Under the pieces are notes generated by a model. That model worked only from the letters and a program-made list of their open reading frames with translations, made no database searches and was not told the DNA's origin. A program made the translations under genes and the position numbers. Shown in pieces: positions 35,643 through 44,679 of a stretch of DNA of 64,000 nt; positions within the stretch are counted from its first letter, which is position 1, and the number at the start of each line of letters is the position of its first letter. The DNA is from Neorhizobium sp. (GTDB taxonomy: Bacteria > Pseudomonadota > Alphaproteobacteria > Rhizobiales > Rhizobiaceae). The DNA lies in assembly GCA_028283725.1 (NCBI GenBank), contig JAPWKC010000001.1, positions 1-64,000 on the forward strand. Reading direction: 5' to 3'.

Positions 35643-37063
35643 TGACGCTACGCAGTATTTCGTGCCTGTTCGGCTTGGCTCTTTTCGGCGTTGCGGGTGC
35701 CTTGCCGGCATCGGCGCAGCAGGCTCAGCCGCAACCCCAGTCTCAGCCGCCGCAATCGCAGGATGGCTACCAGACCGGCATGATCAAGGCGCCGCACATC
35801 ATGCTGCCGCAGGACAAGAACCTGAAGGGCATGGTGTTCCTGATCTCCGGCGCGTCCGGTTGGGGTGCGACGGAGGAAAGCGAAGCCGCAAACCTTCTGA
35901 AGAACGGTGCGGCGGTCGTCGGTATCGACTTTCCGACCTATATCCAGTCGCTTTCTGCCGATGAGGGCGATTGCGTCTATATGATTTCCGACGTCGAGGA
36001 TCTCTCGCAGCAGGTTCAGCGGCGCGTCGGCAATGCCACGTATCGCCATCCGATCATTGCCGGCATCGGCGATGGCGGGGCTCTGGCTCTGGCGATGATA
36101 TCGCAGAGCCCGCCGACGACCGTGGGTGAGGCAATCGCCGTCAATCCGACAGCCGGTATTCCGCTTGCCAAGGAACTCTGCACGCCTGCCACCAAGGACG
36201 TGAAGGGCGACCGGACGATCTACGGGTTCCAGGACGAGGACCTGCCGGCGGACGTGACGATTGCGTTCACGCCTGACGTTGCCGCGGGCGACGATGGTCG
36301 CGCGCATGCGAAAAGCTTGAAGGACGGCCACCAGGACGTGGATATCCAAGATGTCGCCGGTCCGGCCGATGCCGCACTGGCGGCCCTGCTCGACGAGAGC
36401 CTGAAGGATGCCGCCGGCACCGGGGATCAGGCGCTCGACATGCCGCTCACCATTCTCGACACCAAGCCGACCAGCGATACGATGGCGATCATCTATTCGG
36501 GTGACGGCGGGTGGCGCGATATCGACAGCGAGATCGGCGGCTATCTTCAGGGGCAGGGCGTGCCGGTGGTGGGTGTCGACTCGCTGCGGTATTTCTGGAC
36601 GGAAAAGACCGCCGACCAGACCGCCAAGGACATGGCGAAGATCATCGAGACATACCGCAAGAAGTGGAACGTTCAGAACGTCGTTCTGGTGGGCTATTCC
36701 TTCGGCGCCGATATCATTCCCGCCAGCTACAACCTGTTGCCGAAGGCGACCAAGGTCCGCGTTCGGCAGATGTCGCTGCTGGCGCTTGCCAAGGAAGTCG
36801 ATTTCGTGATTTCCGTGACCGGCTGGCTTGGGGTCGCCGGCGAAGGCAAGGGTGGCAATACGCTCACCGATCTGGCCAAGGTCGATCCTAAAGTCGTGCA
36901 ATGCATCTATGGCACCGACGAGGATGACGATCCTTGCGTGCAGTTGAAGTCGCGCGGCGTCGAGGCGGTTGCCATCGAAGGCGGCCATCATTTCGACGAG
37001 GATTACGAAGCGCTCGGCAAGCATATTCTCGACAGCCTCAAGACACGCCTGACGAAGAAGTAA
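35642..37063 (+). CDS. acvB: AcvB/VirJ-family periplasmic protein, probable lysyl-phosphatidylglycerol hydrolase
   Basis: 473 residues. A signal peptide ends near residue 25 (ASAQQ), followed by a Gln/Pro-rich linker. Two related alpha/beta-hydrolase-like halves follow. The C-terminal VirJ domain (about 275-470) has the nucleophile elbow GYSFGAD (Ser353) and a late GGHHFDEDY with the likely catalytic His. AcvB of Agrobacterium removes lysine from lysyl-phosphatidylglycerol in the periplasm and is needed for virulence. The ATG shares one base with the lpiA stop (TGATG) after GAGGAG and GGAAAG, so synthesis and hydrolysis of the lipid are co-expressed. AcvB size distinguishes it from the shorter VirJ. 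Confidence 0.93.
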   Translation: MTLRSISCLFGLALFGVAGALPASAQQAQPQPQSQPPQSQDGYQTGMIKAPHIMLPQDKNLKGMVFLISGASGWGATEESEAANLLKNGAAVVGIDFPTYIQSLSADEGDCVYMISDVEDLSQQVQRRVGNATYRHPIIAGIGDGGALALAMISQSPPTTVGEAIAVNPTAGIPLAKELCTPATKDVKGDRTIYGFQDEDLPADVTIAFTPDVAAGDDGRAHAKSLKDGHQDVDIQDVAGPADAALAALLDESLKDAAGTGDQALDMPLTILDTKPTSDTMAIIYSGDGGWRDIDSEIGGYLQGQGVPVVGVDSLRYFWTEKTADQTAKDMAKIIETYRKKWNVQNVVLVGYSFGADIIPASYNLLPKATKVRVRQMSLLALAKEVDFVISVTGWLGVAGEGKGGNTLTDLAKVDPKVVQCIYGTDEDDDPCVQLKSRGVEAVAIEGGHHFDEDYEALGKHILDSLKTRLTKK

Positions 37064-37071
37064 TTCCCCTT

Positions 37072-37097
37072 CGGCGCGGTGGATTTCTGCCGCGCCG
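37072..37097 (+). terminator. Probable terminator after acvB
   Basis: CGGCGCGG (37072-37079) and CCGCGCCG (37090-37097) form an 8-bp GC stem starting nine bases after the acvB stop. No T-run follows, so termination efficiency is uncertain. Confidence 0.45.
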
Positions 37098-37271
37098 CAG
37101 CTCATCTGATCACGAGGACTTGATTTCTTCGGACAAGCGGATAAATGTCTGCCTCACCAGGACCGGGCCCCTCTGGCAGTTCGTAAAGAACTGTGATGTC
37201 GGACTGGATTTGTCCAACTCAGGTGCCTGGTGTCCGTAAAACCCCCGAGACGCGTTCTGTATTGATGGTTT

Positions 37272-37287
37272 GAAGTCGAAAGACTTC
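37272..37287 (+). promoter_or_regulatory. GNRA-capped hairpin in the terC leader
   Basis: GAAGTC (37272-37277), GAAA loop and GACTTC (37282-37287) would form an RNA stem with a GNRA tetraloop, 55 bases before terC. The whole 279-base gap from 37064 contains further short inverse repeats. Manganese-sensing yybP-ykoY riboswitches precede many terC-type genes, but their conserved core was not recognised here. It is listed as a structured element of unknown function. Confidence 0.4.
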
Positions 37288-37342
37288 CCGTTTCGCCGGT
37301 TCTATACGGCCTTGGCGCCCTGCCTTTGAGATCGGGTGCCTC

Positions 37343-37975
37343 ATGACCGAAATCTTTACTCCAGAGGCGCTGTCGGCGCTTCTGCAAGTCATAATGATCG
37401 ACCTCGTGCTTGCCGGGGATAATGCGATCGTCATCGGCCTTGCTGCGGCTGGCCTTCCCAAGGATCAGCGTGCGAAGGCCATTCTGGTCGGCATCATCGC
37501 CGCGACGGTTCTGCGCATCGGCTTTGCGCTCGCAACGACCCAGCTTCTGCAGATCATTGGTCTGCTTCTCGTCGGCGGAATCCTGCTTCTTTGGGTCTGC
37601 TGGAAGATGTGGCGCGAACTGCGTAGCCAGCACAGCGACGAGGATGCGGATGCCGCGATCGCCGATGCGGAAAAGACCGGCCCGCGCAAGACGTTTGCCC
37701 AGGCCGCGTGGCAGATCGTCATTGCCGACGTTTCCATGTCGCTCGACAACGTTCTGGCGGTTGCCGGTGCAGCGCACGAACATCCAACCGTGCTGATCTT
37801 CGGCCTCATCCTGTCGATCGCGCTGATGGGCATCGCCGCAAGCTTCATCGCGAAGCTTCTCAACAAGCATCGCTGGATCGCCTATGTGGGCCTTGCCGTC
37901 ATTCTCTATGTGGCGCTCGAAATGATCTGGCGCGGCTCGCATGAGGTCATGCCCTATCTCGGCATGTCGCAGTAA
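37343..37975 (+). CDS. TerC-family integral membrane protein (YjbE/YkoY type)
   Basis: 210 residues with about seven membrane segments. Two inverted half-repeats each carry the family Asp motif: IDLVLAGDNAIVIGLAA (about 19-35) and IADVSMSLDNVLAVAGAA in the second half. The acidic loop DEDADAAIADAE separates the halves. TerC proteins of this type are linked to manganese export or metal loading of secreted enzymes, and to tellurite resistance in older literature. It stands alone between acvB and a convergent gene, with a clear terminator after it. Confidence 0.88.
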   Translation: MTEIFTPEALSALLQVIMIDLVLAGDNAIVIGLAAAGLPKDQRAKAILVGIIAATVLRIGFALATTQLLQIIGLLLVGGILLLWVCWKMWRELRSQHSDEDADAAIADAEKTGPRKTFAQAAWQIVIADVSMSLDNVLAVAGAAHEHPTVLIFGLILSIALMGIAASFIAKLLNKHRWIAYVGLAVILYVALEMIWRGSHEVMPYLGMSQ

Positions 37976-37989
37976 GCGGATCGTCGATC

Positions 37990-38017
37990 ATGGAGCGGCG
38001 TGATCGCGCCGCTCCAT
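37990..38017 (+). terminator. Intrinsic terminator of the terC-family gene
   Basis: ATGGAGCGGCG (37990-38000) and CGCCGCTCCAT (38007-38017) form an 11-bp perfect stem with loop TGATCG, followed by ATTCTGTT. It lies between convergent genes and may serve both. Confidence 0.7.
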
Positions 38018-38024
38018 ATTCTGT

Positions 38025-38942
38025 TCAGCCGTCCACGTCTGCGGCAAGGCGCTCGTTCATCCAGTCGGCGCTCTGGCGTATGCCGCCCAGCGGAAACACA
38101 TGGATCTGTGCAATCAGGCTGCCTGGCCTGTTGGCGCGGTACGTGGCGATTTCATTTATGAAATCATAGGGTTCGAAGGGCAGGAGAAGCTTGCCGAGAT
38201 CAAGTGCCCGCTTCTGCAGAACCGCAAGCGACGGGCCGACGCCGCAGGTGATCGCAAACTTCATCAGGGTCTGCAGCTTTGTCGGGCCGGCCACGCCGAG
38301 ATGGATGGGCAGGGTAATGCCGGCCGCCGCAATCCGTTCGGCCCAGGCGATGACCGGTTTTGCCGCGAAGCAGAATTGCGTGACGATGGCCATGTCCGCA
38401 TCGGTCCGGTCCGCATAGGCCTGTTTCGTGAGCAGCGCATCGTCCACCAGATGCGTCGTGCCATCGGCATCGATGCCCGGATGACCTTCCGGATGGCCGG
38501 CGACATGCAGGCGGCGGAAGCCATAACGGTCGAAAAGCCCGCTTTCGAGCAACTGGATGGAACTGTGAAGCTCGCCTACCGGCTCTGCCTGTCCGCCACC
38601 AAGCAGCAGGGCCTGCCCGACGCCGGCCTCGTCGCGATAGCGACGGAGCCAGTTTTCCAGTGTTGGCACGTTGGCGATATTGCGTGCCGGTATATGCGGC
38701 ATGGGTGTAAAGCCATCATCGGTCAGGCGGCGGGCGGTTGCCACCATGTCGTCGATCGGCGTTCCTGCGATATGAGCGACATAGACACGTGTGCCTGCGG
38801 GTAGAAGGCCTTTGAGATCGTCGATCTTCGATGCCGTGCGCGGCATGACCTCGATCGAGTAACCTTCGATCATCTCGGCAAAATACGCCGAGACGGGAGC
38901 CGCGTCATTCTGCCTTGCCGTGAAGAGCCCCAGAAGAGCCAA
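38025..38942 (-). CDS. Methylenetetrahydrofolate reductase-like protein
   Basis: 305 residues. The sequence has the beta/alpha-barrel layout of MetF: SIEVMPRTASKID near the N-terminus, RVYVAHIAGTP, PHIPARNI, the flavin-region ALLLGGG, LHVAGHPEGHPG and FCFAAKPVIAWAERI. The E at the start of the barrel (IEVMP) and the HPEGHP motif match the MTHFR family, but overall it is the diverged form often seen near C1-demethylation genes, not housekeeping MetF. Start: no ATG fits; the TTG at 38942 is preceded by AAGGAG at normal spacing. No folate-linked genes are adjacent, so its partner pathway is unknown. Confidence 0.8.
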   Translation of the reverse strand: MALLGLFTARQNDAAPVSAYFAEMIEGYSIEVMPRTASKIDDLKGLLPAGTRVYVAHIAGTPIDDMVATARRLTDDGFTPMPHIPARNIANVPTLENWLRRYRDEAGVGQALLLGGGQAEPVGELHSSIQLLESGLFDRYGFRRLHVAGHPEGHPGIDADGTTHLVDDALLTKQAYADRTDADMAIVTQFCFAAKPVIAWAERIAAAGITLPIHLGVAGPTKLQTLMKFAITCGVGPSLAVLQKRALDLGKLLLPFEPYDFINEIATYRANRPGSLIAQIHVFPLGGIRQSADWMNERLAADVDG

Positions 38943-39097
38943 ACCGTCGTCTCCTTCGATACCGGGATGATCAACATCTGGCTAAAGACCTGGAATTGCC
39001 AGCACAAGCGGTGTTTTTGCATGCCAGACCGGCCAAGGCCGCTCTGGCTGCGGCGCGGGCGCATAGCATTTCCGTCACCACGTCTCAAAGCATTCCG

Positions 39098-39124
39098 TTG
39101 ACAAGTGTCTGCTTGCGCTAGAAG
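39098..39124 (+). promoter_or_regulatory. Weak candidate promoter of the alpha-2-macroglobulin gene
   Basis: TTGACA at 39098-39103 is a consensus -35 box. The best -10 candidate, TAGAAG at 39119-39124, is only 15 bases away and a poor match. It lies 60 bases before the start codon at 39163 in a 220-base gap between divergent genes. Confidence 0.35.
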
Positions 39125-39162
39125 TTCTGCCATCCGACGGCAGCCTTTTGGGGGGAGCATCC

Positions 39163-42100
39163 ATGTTCAGGCGCAGGTTTTTCGGTCTTTTCGCTGTGGT
39201 TTTGTCGATCATGATCACGGCGGCAGCCGGATGGGCGGCCGAACGGCGGATCGAGACCACCCCCGATAACGACTATCTCGGCTTCGATCTGCGCACCGTG
39301 AAAAACGTCACGCAGCAACAATGCGAGACGGCCTGTACCGGCGACAATGCCTGCCGGGCCTTCACCTATAATGTCAAAGCCAAGTGGTGCTTTCTGAAAT
39401 CCGACTACGGTGCGCTCAATCCGTTTGCCGGCGCGGTCGCAGGGCGCGTGGTGGAAACCGCGGCCGAGGCGGATATCGGGGCAGCACCGGCTCTGTCGTT
39501 TCTCTCCGAGGATCTCCTGCAACAGGCCCGCGAACAGAAGGCCAATCTGGCGCTCGGCGACAACCAGCAGGGCTACGGGATCGATAACCTGAAAGCGATT
39601 GGTCAGAGCGAGCTCGTTGCCGGGCGCATCGACAATGCCATCTACAATCTCAAAGGCGCGCTCTCGATCTTGCCCGACGATGCCGCACTCTGGATCGAGC
39701 TTGCCCGCGCCGCGGGTACCGCCAAGAACAACGACAACAACGCCTTTGCCGAAGCGACGCTTGCGGCGATCAACGGCTATCAGGCTTCACGCGGCACGCC
39801 AACGCGCGCCGATGCCCTTGCCGTGCTCGGTGCATCACTTGCCCGACAGGAGAACTATCGGCCGGCACTTAATGCCTACAAGGCAAGTCTGGCGCTTGTC
39901 AGTGCCAGAACGGTGCAGGCGACCTATAACGATCTTCGCGAGCGGCGCGGTTTTCGCGTCACCGGCAATACGGTCGATGCCGATAGCGTGTCGCCGCGCA
40001 TCTGCGTGCAGTTCTCCGATCCCTTGGTGAAGACGGGCGTGGATTATGCGCCCTTCGTGCTCCTCGACGGTCAGGCACCAAAGGCGATCGAGGCCAAGGA
40101 CAGCCAGATCTGCGTCGAAGGATTGACGCACGGAAAGCGCTTCAAGCTGTCGCTGCGCCGCGGCCTGCCATCCTCCGTCGAGGAGGCTTTGCTGGCGCAG
40201 GTGGATGTCGATATCTACGTCAAGGATCGCTCGGCGAGCGTGCGCTTCACCGGCGACAGTTTCGTCCTGCCTTCCACTGCGCGCCGCGGTATTCCGCTGG
40301 TTTCGGTCAACACCGAAAAGGCGGCGCTGAAGCTCTACCGGATCGGTGATCGCAACATCGCGCCGCTTCTGGCCAACTCGCAGTTTCTCACCCAGCTCGA
40401 CAGCTACAATGCCACGCAGATCGAAGAGCAGAATGGCGAACTCGTCTGGCAGGGCACGATCGATATCGCGCAGGATCTCAACAAGGATGTGGTGACGAGC
40501 TTTCCGGTGGACGAGGCGCTGCCTCAACGCAAGCCGGGCGTCTATGTGCTGACGGCCACTGCGGCAAACGCCACGGGGCAGGAGTGGGACAACAAGGCGA
40601 CGCAATGGTTCGTCGTGTCCGATATCGGGCTCACCACCTATGCCGGCACCGATGGCCTGCATGTCTTTGCCCGCTCGCTTGCCACGGCAAAGCCGATCGC
40701 GGGCGTCGATCTGCAATTGCTGGCGAAAAATAACGAGATCCTCGGCAGCGCGAAGACCGATGCTGACGGTGCTGCCGTGTTCACCGCCGGGCTCATCCGC
40801 GGTACCGCCGCCATGGTGCCGGCGGTGCTGACGGCGCAGAATGGCGACCCAGATTACGTCTTCCTCGACATGACGCGCGCCGGCTTCGATCTGTCGGACC
40901 GCGGCGTGACCGGCCGCCCGGCACCCGGCGCCATCGATATTCTGCCCTGGACCGAGCGCGGCATCTATCGCCCCGGCGAGACCGTTCATGCGAGCGCCCT
41001 TGCCCGCAATGTCGATGCGACTGCGATCGAGAACCTGCCACTGACATTCGTTTTCCTGCGGCCCGATGGCGTGGAAGATCGGAGAATGGTGCAGAAGGGG
41101 GCGCTCGGAGGGTATGCGCTCGACCTGCCGCTTCTGTCGAGCGCCATGCGCGGCAGCTGGGCGATGCAGATCTTTACCGATCCGAAGGGAACCGCGATCG
41201 GCGAAAAGACATTCCTCGTCGACGATTTCGTGCCAGACCGGATCGAATTCGACATGACGAGCAAGGCAAAGGCGCTTGCCATCGGCGCCCCTGCGACAGT
41301 CAATATCGATGGTCGTTTCCTTTACGGCGCGCCCGGTGCGGGGCTTTCGCTCGAAGGCGAGATCGCCCTGAAACCCACGCGCCAGTCGGAGGCCTTTCCC
41401 GGCTTCCAGTTCGGACTTGCGGAGGAAGAGGGAACCGAAGCGGTTCGCACGCCTCTCGATGCGCTGGATCCGACCGATGAGAATGGCAAGGCTTCCTTCG
41501 ATGCCGATATCGCCGAAGTGCCGTCGACGACGCAGCTCGTCAATGCAGAGATTACCGTGCGGATGCGCGAAGCGGGCGGCCGGGCTGTCGAACGGCAACT
41601 GACCTTGCCGGTGACGCCGGACGCAGACCGGATCGGCATCAAGCCGGAATTCTCTGGCGATCTCACAGAAAATTCGACCGGTACCTTCACGGTCATCGTG
41701 GCTGACCCCGAAGGGCGGCGCAAGGCGCTGAAAGGTCTTCCCTGGAAGCTCGTGAAGATCGAGCGCGACTATCAATGGTATCGCGAGGGCAGCGCCTGGC
41801 GGTTCGAGCCCGTAACACGCACCGAACAGGTGGCGAACGGCACGCTCGATGTTGCCGTCGATGGGGGTAAGCTTTCCATCCCGGTCGCCTGGGGCCGCTA
41901 CCGGCTGGAGATCGAAACGGCCGATGCCGGTGGACCCGCGTCGAGCGTCGAGTTCGATGCCGGCTGGTTCGTTACCGCGTCTTCCACCGAGACGCCGGAT
42001 GCGCTTGAAGTGGCGCTCGACAAGCCGAGCTACAAGATAGGCGATACGGCCAAGCTCAAGATCACCTCTCGCTATGCCGGCGAGGTGATGCTGATGGCGG

Positions 42101-44628
42101 GGTCCGAACAGGTGATTTCCGTCGAGACCCAGAGCCTCGGGCCGACCGGCGGGGAGATCGATATTCCCGTGACCGCCGCCTGGGGTGCCGGTTCCTATGT
42201 GACGGCCACGCTCTACCGGCCGGGGGATGCGCAAGACAGCCATATGCCGATGCGCGCCATCGGGATCACCTGGCTGAAGGTCGATCCGCAGCAGCGCAAT
42301 CTTGCCGTTTCGATCATCGCACCGGAGAAAACCCCGCCGCGGCAGACATTGAATGTGTCGTTGCGGGTCAGCGGTGCCGGTGCCGGTCAGGGTGCCGCCA
42401 ATCAGGACGCCTATGTGACGGTTGCCGCCGTCGATGTCGGCATCCTCAACCTGACGCGCTATCAGCCGCCGGCACCCGACGACTGGTATTTCGGCCAGCG
42501 CCGCCTGGGGCTGGAGATCCGCGACATCTATGGCCGGCTGATCGACGGATCTCTCGGTGCAACGGGCCGGCTTCGCACCGGTGGCGATGGCGGTGAAGTG
42601 GCCTTGCAGGCGAGCCCGCCGAAGGAAAAGCTCGTGGCCTTCTTCTCCGGCGTCGTGAAGCTCGATGGCGATGGAAAGGCCAATGTCGGCTTCGACATTC
42701 CGCAGTTCAATGGCACCGTCCGGCTGATGGCCGTCGTGTGGTCGAAGGCGGGTGTCGGGCACGGCGTCAAGGATGTCGTGGTGCGCGATCCCGTTGTCGT
42801 GACGGCAAGCATGCCGCGGTTTCTGGCACCCGGCGACCAGAGCCAGCTGCGTCTCGATCTTGCCAATACAGATGCACCGGCCGGCGATTATCAACTGGCG
42901 GTCACGAGCAGCGGCGAGGTGAAGATAGATCCGGCGGCGCTCAAACCCGTCAGACTTTCCGAAGGCAGCAGGACGGCGGTGACGCTGCCGCTTTCCGGTG
43001 TCAAACCCGGTGATGGCACGATCAAACTGACGCTATCGAATGGCGCGGGCCTCTCGCTCACCCAGGATCTCGATATTCCGGTCAGGCCGGCGGCAATGCC
43101 GGTGACGGAGCGGCGGCTGGTCGATCTCAAGCCCGGCGGCAGCGTGACCGTCGATGGCAATCTTCTGGCCGACAGCATCCTGCCGGGCGCATCCGTCAGC
43201 GTGAATGTCAGCCGTTCCAATGCATTCGATATTCCGGCCCTGATGATGAGCCTCAGCCGCTATCCTTACGGCTGCGCCGAGCAGACGACGAGCCGAGCCC
43301 TGCCGCTCATCTATCTTAGCGAAATGGCCGTGAAGAACGGGCTTGCGGACGACGAGGAGGTGAAGAAGCGGGTACAGGATGCGATCTATCGCGTACTGTC
43401 CTATCAGTCTTCGGCGGGCAGTTTCGGCCTGTGGGCGCCGGGGCAGGGCGATCTCTGGCTCGATGCCTATGTGACGGATTTCCTCACCCGCGCCCGCGAG
43501 CAGGGATACGACGTGCCGGAACAGGCTTTGGCGCGCGCGCTTGACAGCCTGCAGAACTCGCTGAGCTTTACGAACAATATCCGCGATCAGGGCAACGAGA
43601 TCGCCTACGCGGTCTATGATCTGGCGCGCAACCGCAAGGCGGCGATCAGCGATCTCCGCTACTATGCGGATACGGCGATCAACGATTTTCCGACACCGCT
43701 TGCCAAGGCGCAGATTGCCGGGGCACTGGCGCTTTACGGCGATGCGCAGCGGTCAAAGGCAATCTTTGCGGAAGCACTGCGGATGTCACAGGATGCGGCG
43801 ATCCACAAGGTGAGCCTCGTGCGCTCCGATTACGGGTCTTCACTGCGCGACGGGGCGGCGGTTCTGGCACTTGCAGCGGAAAGCCGGCCGGTGCCGCCGG
43901 TCGTCACCCCGCTTGCCGATGTCGTCACCAAGGCCTGGGACGCGAGCAAATATACGAGTACGCAGGAACAGAGCTGGATGCTGCTTGCGGCGCGCGCCCT
44001 GCAAAATGGCGATGACAATATCCGGCTTTCGGTCAACGGCGCGCAGCATCAGGGCACGCTGATGTCGCAGATGACCGGCAATGTGCTTCTCGATCATCCA
44101 TTGACGATCCGCAACGACGGGGCCGATCCGTTACAGGCGGCGATCACCACTATTGCCGCGCCCGCCATGCCGCTCTCTGCCGGCGGCGATGGCTTTGCCA
44201 TTGTCCGCAGTTATTACACGATGGATGGCGAAGAGGTGAATGCCAGCGAGGTTCAGCAGAACCAGCGCTATGTCGTGGTGCTGAAAGTCACCGAAACCAA
44301 TGCATGGCCCTCGCGCATCGTCGTGACCGACCTTTTGCCGGCCGGCTTCGAGATCGACAATCCGAGCATCGTCAACAGCGCCAATCTCGCCAATTTCGAC
44401 TGGCTGGACGAGGCGACGCCGGCACATACGGAATTCCGCAACGACCGCTTCGTCGCCGCCTTCGACAGAACTGCCAGTGACAATCGCGAGATCTCGCTGG
44501 CTTACGTGGTGCGGGCGGTGACGCCGGGTGTCTACGACGTGCCGGCGGCGCAGGTGGACGATATGTATCGCCCGCAATTTTTTGCGCGTACGGCTGCGGG
44601 GCGGATGGAGGTGGTGGCTGCACCCTGA
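39163..44628 (+). CDS. Bacterial alpha-2-macroglobulin (YfhM-like) with N-terminal PAN domain
   Basis: 1821 residues. The signal peptide ends near residue 26 (AAGWAAE) without a lipobox, unlike lipoprotein YfhM of E. coli. Residues about 30-90 form a PAN/apple-like domain with paired cysteines (QQQCETACTGDNACRAFTY, WCFLKS). Macroglobulin and bait-like regions follow, then the thioester motif YGCAEQT (Cys1371 to Gln1374, C-x-E-Q as required) and a helical thioester domain (IYRVLSYQSSAGSFGLW). Such proteins trap attacking proteases in the periplasm. The ATG at 39163 follows GGGGGGAG. The PbpC gene begins 51 bases later, the conserved yfhM-pbpC pairing that links protease defence with cell-wall repair. 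Confidence 0.93.
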   Translation: MFRRRFFGLFAVVLSIMITAAAGWAAERRIETTPDNDYLGFDLRTVKNVTQQQCETACTGDNACRAFTYNVKAKWCFLKSDYGALNPFAGAVAGRVVETAAEADIGAAPALSFLSEDLLQQAREQKANLALGDNQQGYGIDNLKAIGQSELVAGRIDNAIYNLKGALSILPDDAALWIELARAAGTAKNNDNNAFAEATLAAINGYQASRGTPTRADALAVLGASLARQENYRPALNAYKASLALVSARTVQATYNDLRERRGFRVTGNTVDADSVSPRICVQFSDPLVKTGVDYAPFVLLDGQAPKAIEAKDSQICVEGLTHGKRFKLSLRRGLPSSVEEALLAQVDVDIYVKDRSASVRFTGDSFVLPSTARRGIPLVSVNTEKAALKLYRIGDRNIAPLLANSQFLTQLDSYNATQIEEQNGELVWQGTIDIAQDLNKDVVTSFPVDEALPQRKPGVYVLTATAANATGQEWDNKATQWFVVSDIGLTTYAGTDGLHVFARSLATAKPIAGVDLQLLAKNNEILGSAKTDADGAAVFTAGLIRGTAAMVPAVLTAQNGDPDYVFLDMTRAGFDLSDRGVTGRPAPGAIDILPWTERGIYRPGETVHASALARNVDATAIENLPLTFVFLRPDGVEDRRMVQKGALGGYALDLPLLSSAMRGSWAMQIFTDPKGTAIGEKTFLVDDFVPDRIEFDMTSKAKALAIGAPATVNIDGRFLYGAPGAGLSLEGEIALKPTRQSEAFPGFQFGLAEEEGTEAVRTPLDALDPTDENGKASFDADIAEVPSTTQLVNAEITVRMREAGGRAVERQLTLPVTPDADRIGIKPEFSGDLTENSTGTFTVIVADPEGRRKALKGLPWKLVKIERDYQWYREGSAWRFEPVTRTEQVANGTLDVAVDGGKLSIPVAWGRYRLEIETADAGGPASSVEFDAGWFVTASSTETPDALEVALDKPSYKIGDTAKLKITSRYAGEVMLMAGSEQVISVETQSLGPTGGEIDIPVTAAWGAGSYVTATLYRPGDAQDSHMPMRAIGITWLKVDPQQRNLAVSIIAPEKTPPRQTLNVSLRVSGAGAGQGAANQDAYVTVAAVDVGILNLTRYQPPAPDDWYFGQRRLGLEIRDIYGRLIDGSLGATGRLRTGGDGGEVALQASPPKEKLVAFFSGVVKLDGDGKANVGFDIPQFNGTVRLMAVVWSKAGVGHGVKDVVVRDPVVVTASMPRFLAPGDQSQLRLDLANTDAPAGDYQLAVTSSGEVKIDPAALKPVRLSEGSRTAVTLPLSGVKPGDGTIKLTLSNGAGLSLTQDLDIPVRPAAMPVTERRLVDLKPGGSVTVDGNLLADSILPGASVSVNVSRSNAFDIPALMMSLSRYPYGCAEQTTSRALPLIYLSEMAVKNGLADDEEVKKRVQDAIYRVLSYQSSAGSFGLWAPGQGDLWLDAYVTDFLTRAREQGYDVPEQALARALDSLQNSLSFTNNIRDQGNEIAYAVYDLARNRKAAISDLRYYADTAINDFPTPLAKAQIAGALALYGDAQRSKAIFAEALRMSQDAAIHKVSLVRSDYGSSLRDGAAVLALAAESRPVPPVVTPLADVVTKAWDASKYTSTQEQSWMLLAARALQNGDDNIRLSVNGAQHQGTLMSQMTGNVLLDHPLTIRNDGADPLQAAITTIAAPAMPLSAGGDGFAIVRSYYTMDGEEVNASEVQQNQRYVVVLKVTETNAWPSRIVVTDLLPAGFEIDNPSIVNSANLANFDWLDEATPAHTEFRNDRFVAAFDRTASDNREISLAYVVRAVTPGVYDVPAAQVDDMYRPQFFARTAAGRMEVVAAP

Positions 44629-44679
44629 GTTCAGCAACAGACGTGTCGATAGAGCCCGCGATCTCGAGACTGGACCCGA

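Noticed and set aside
37064..37342. yybP-ykoY manganese riboswitch before terC
   Set aside because: The conserved core sequence was not found by eye; only an unassigned hairpin is reported.
39835..42894. 1019-codon minus-strand open frame
   Set aside because: Antisense to the alpha-2-macroglobulin gene.
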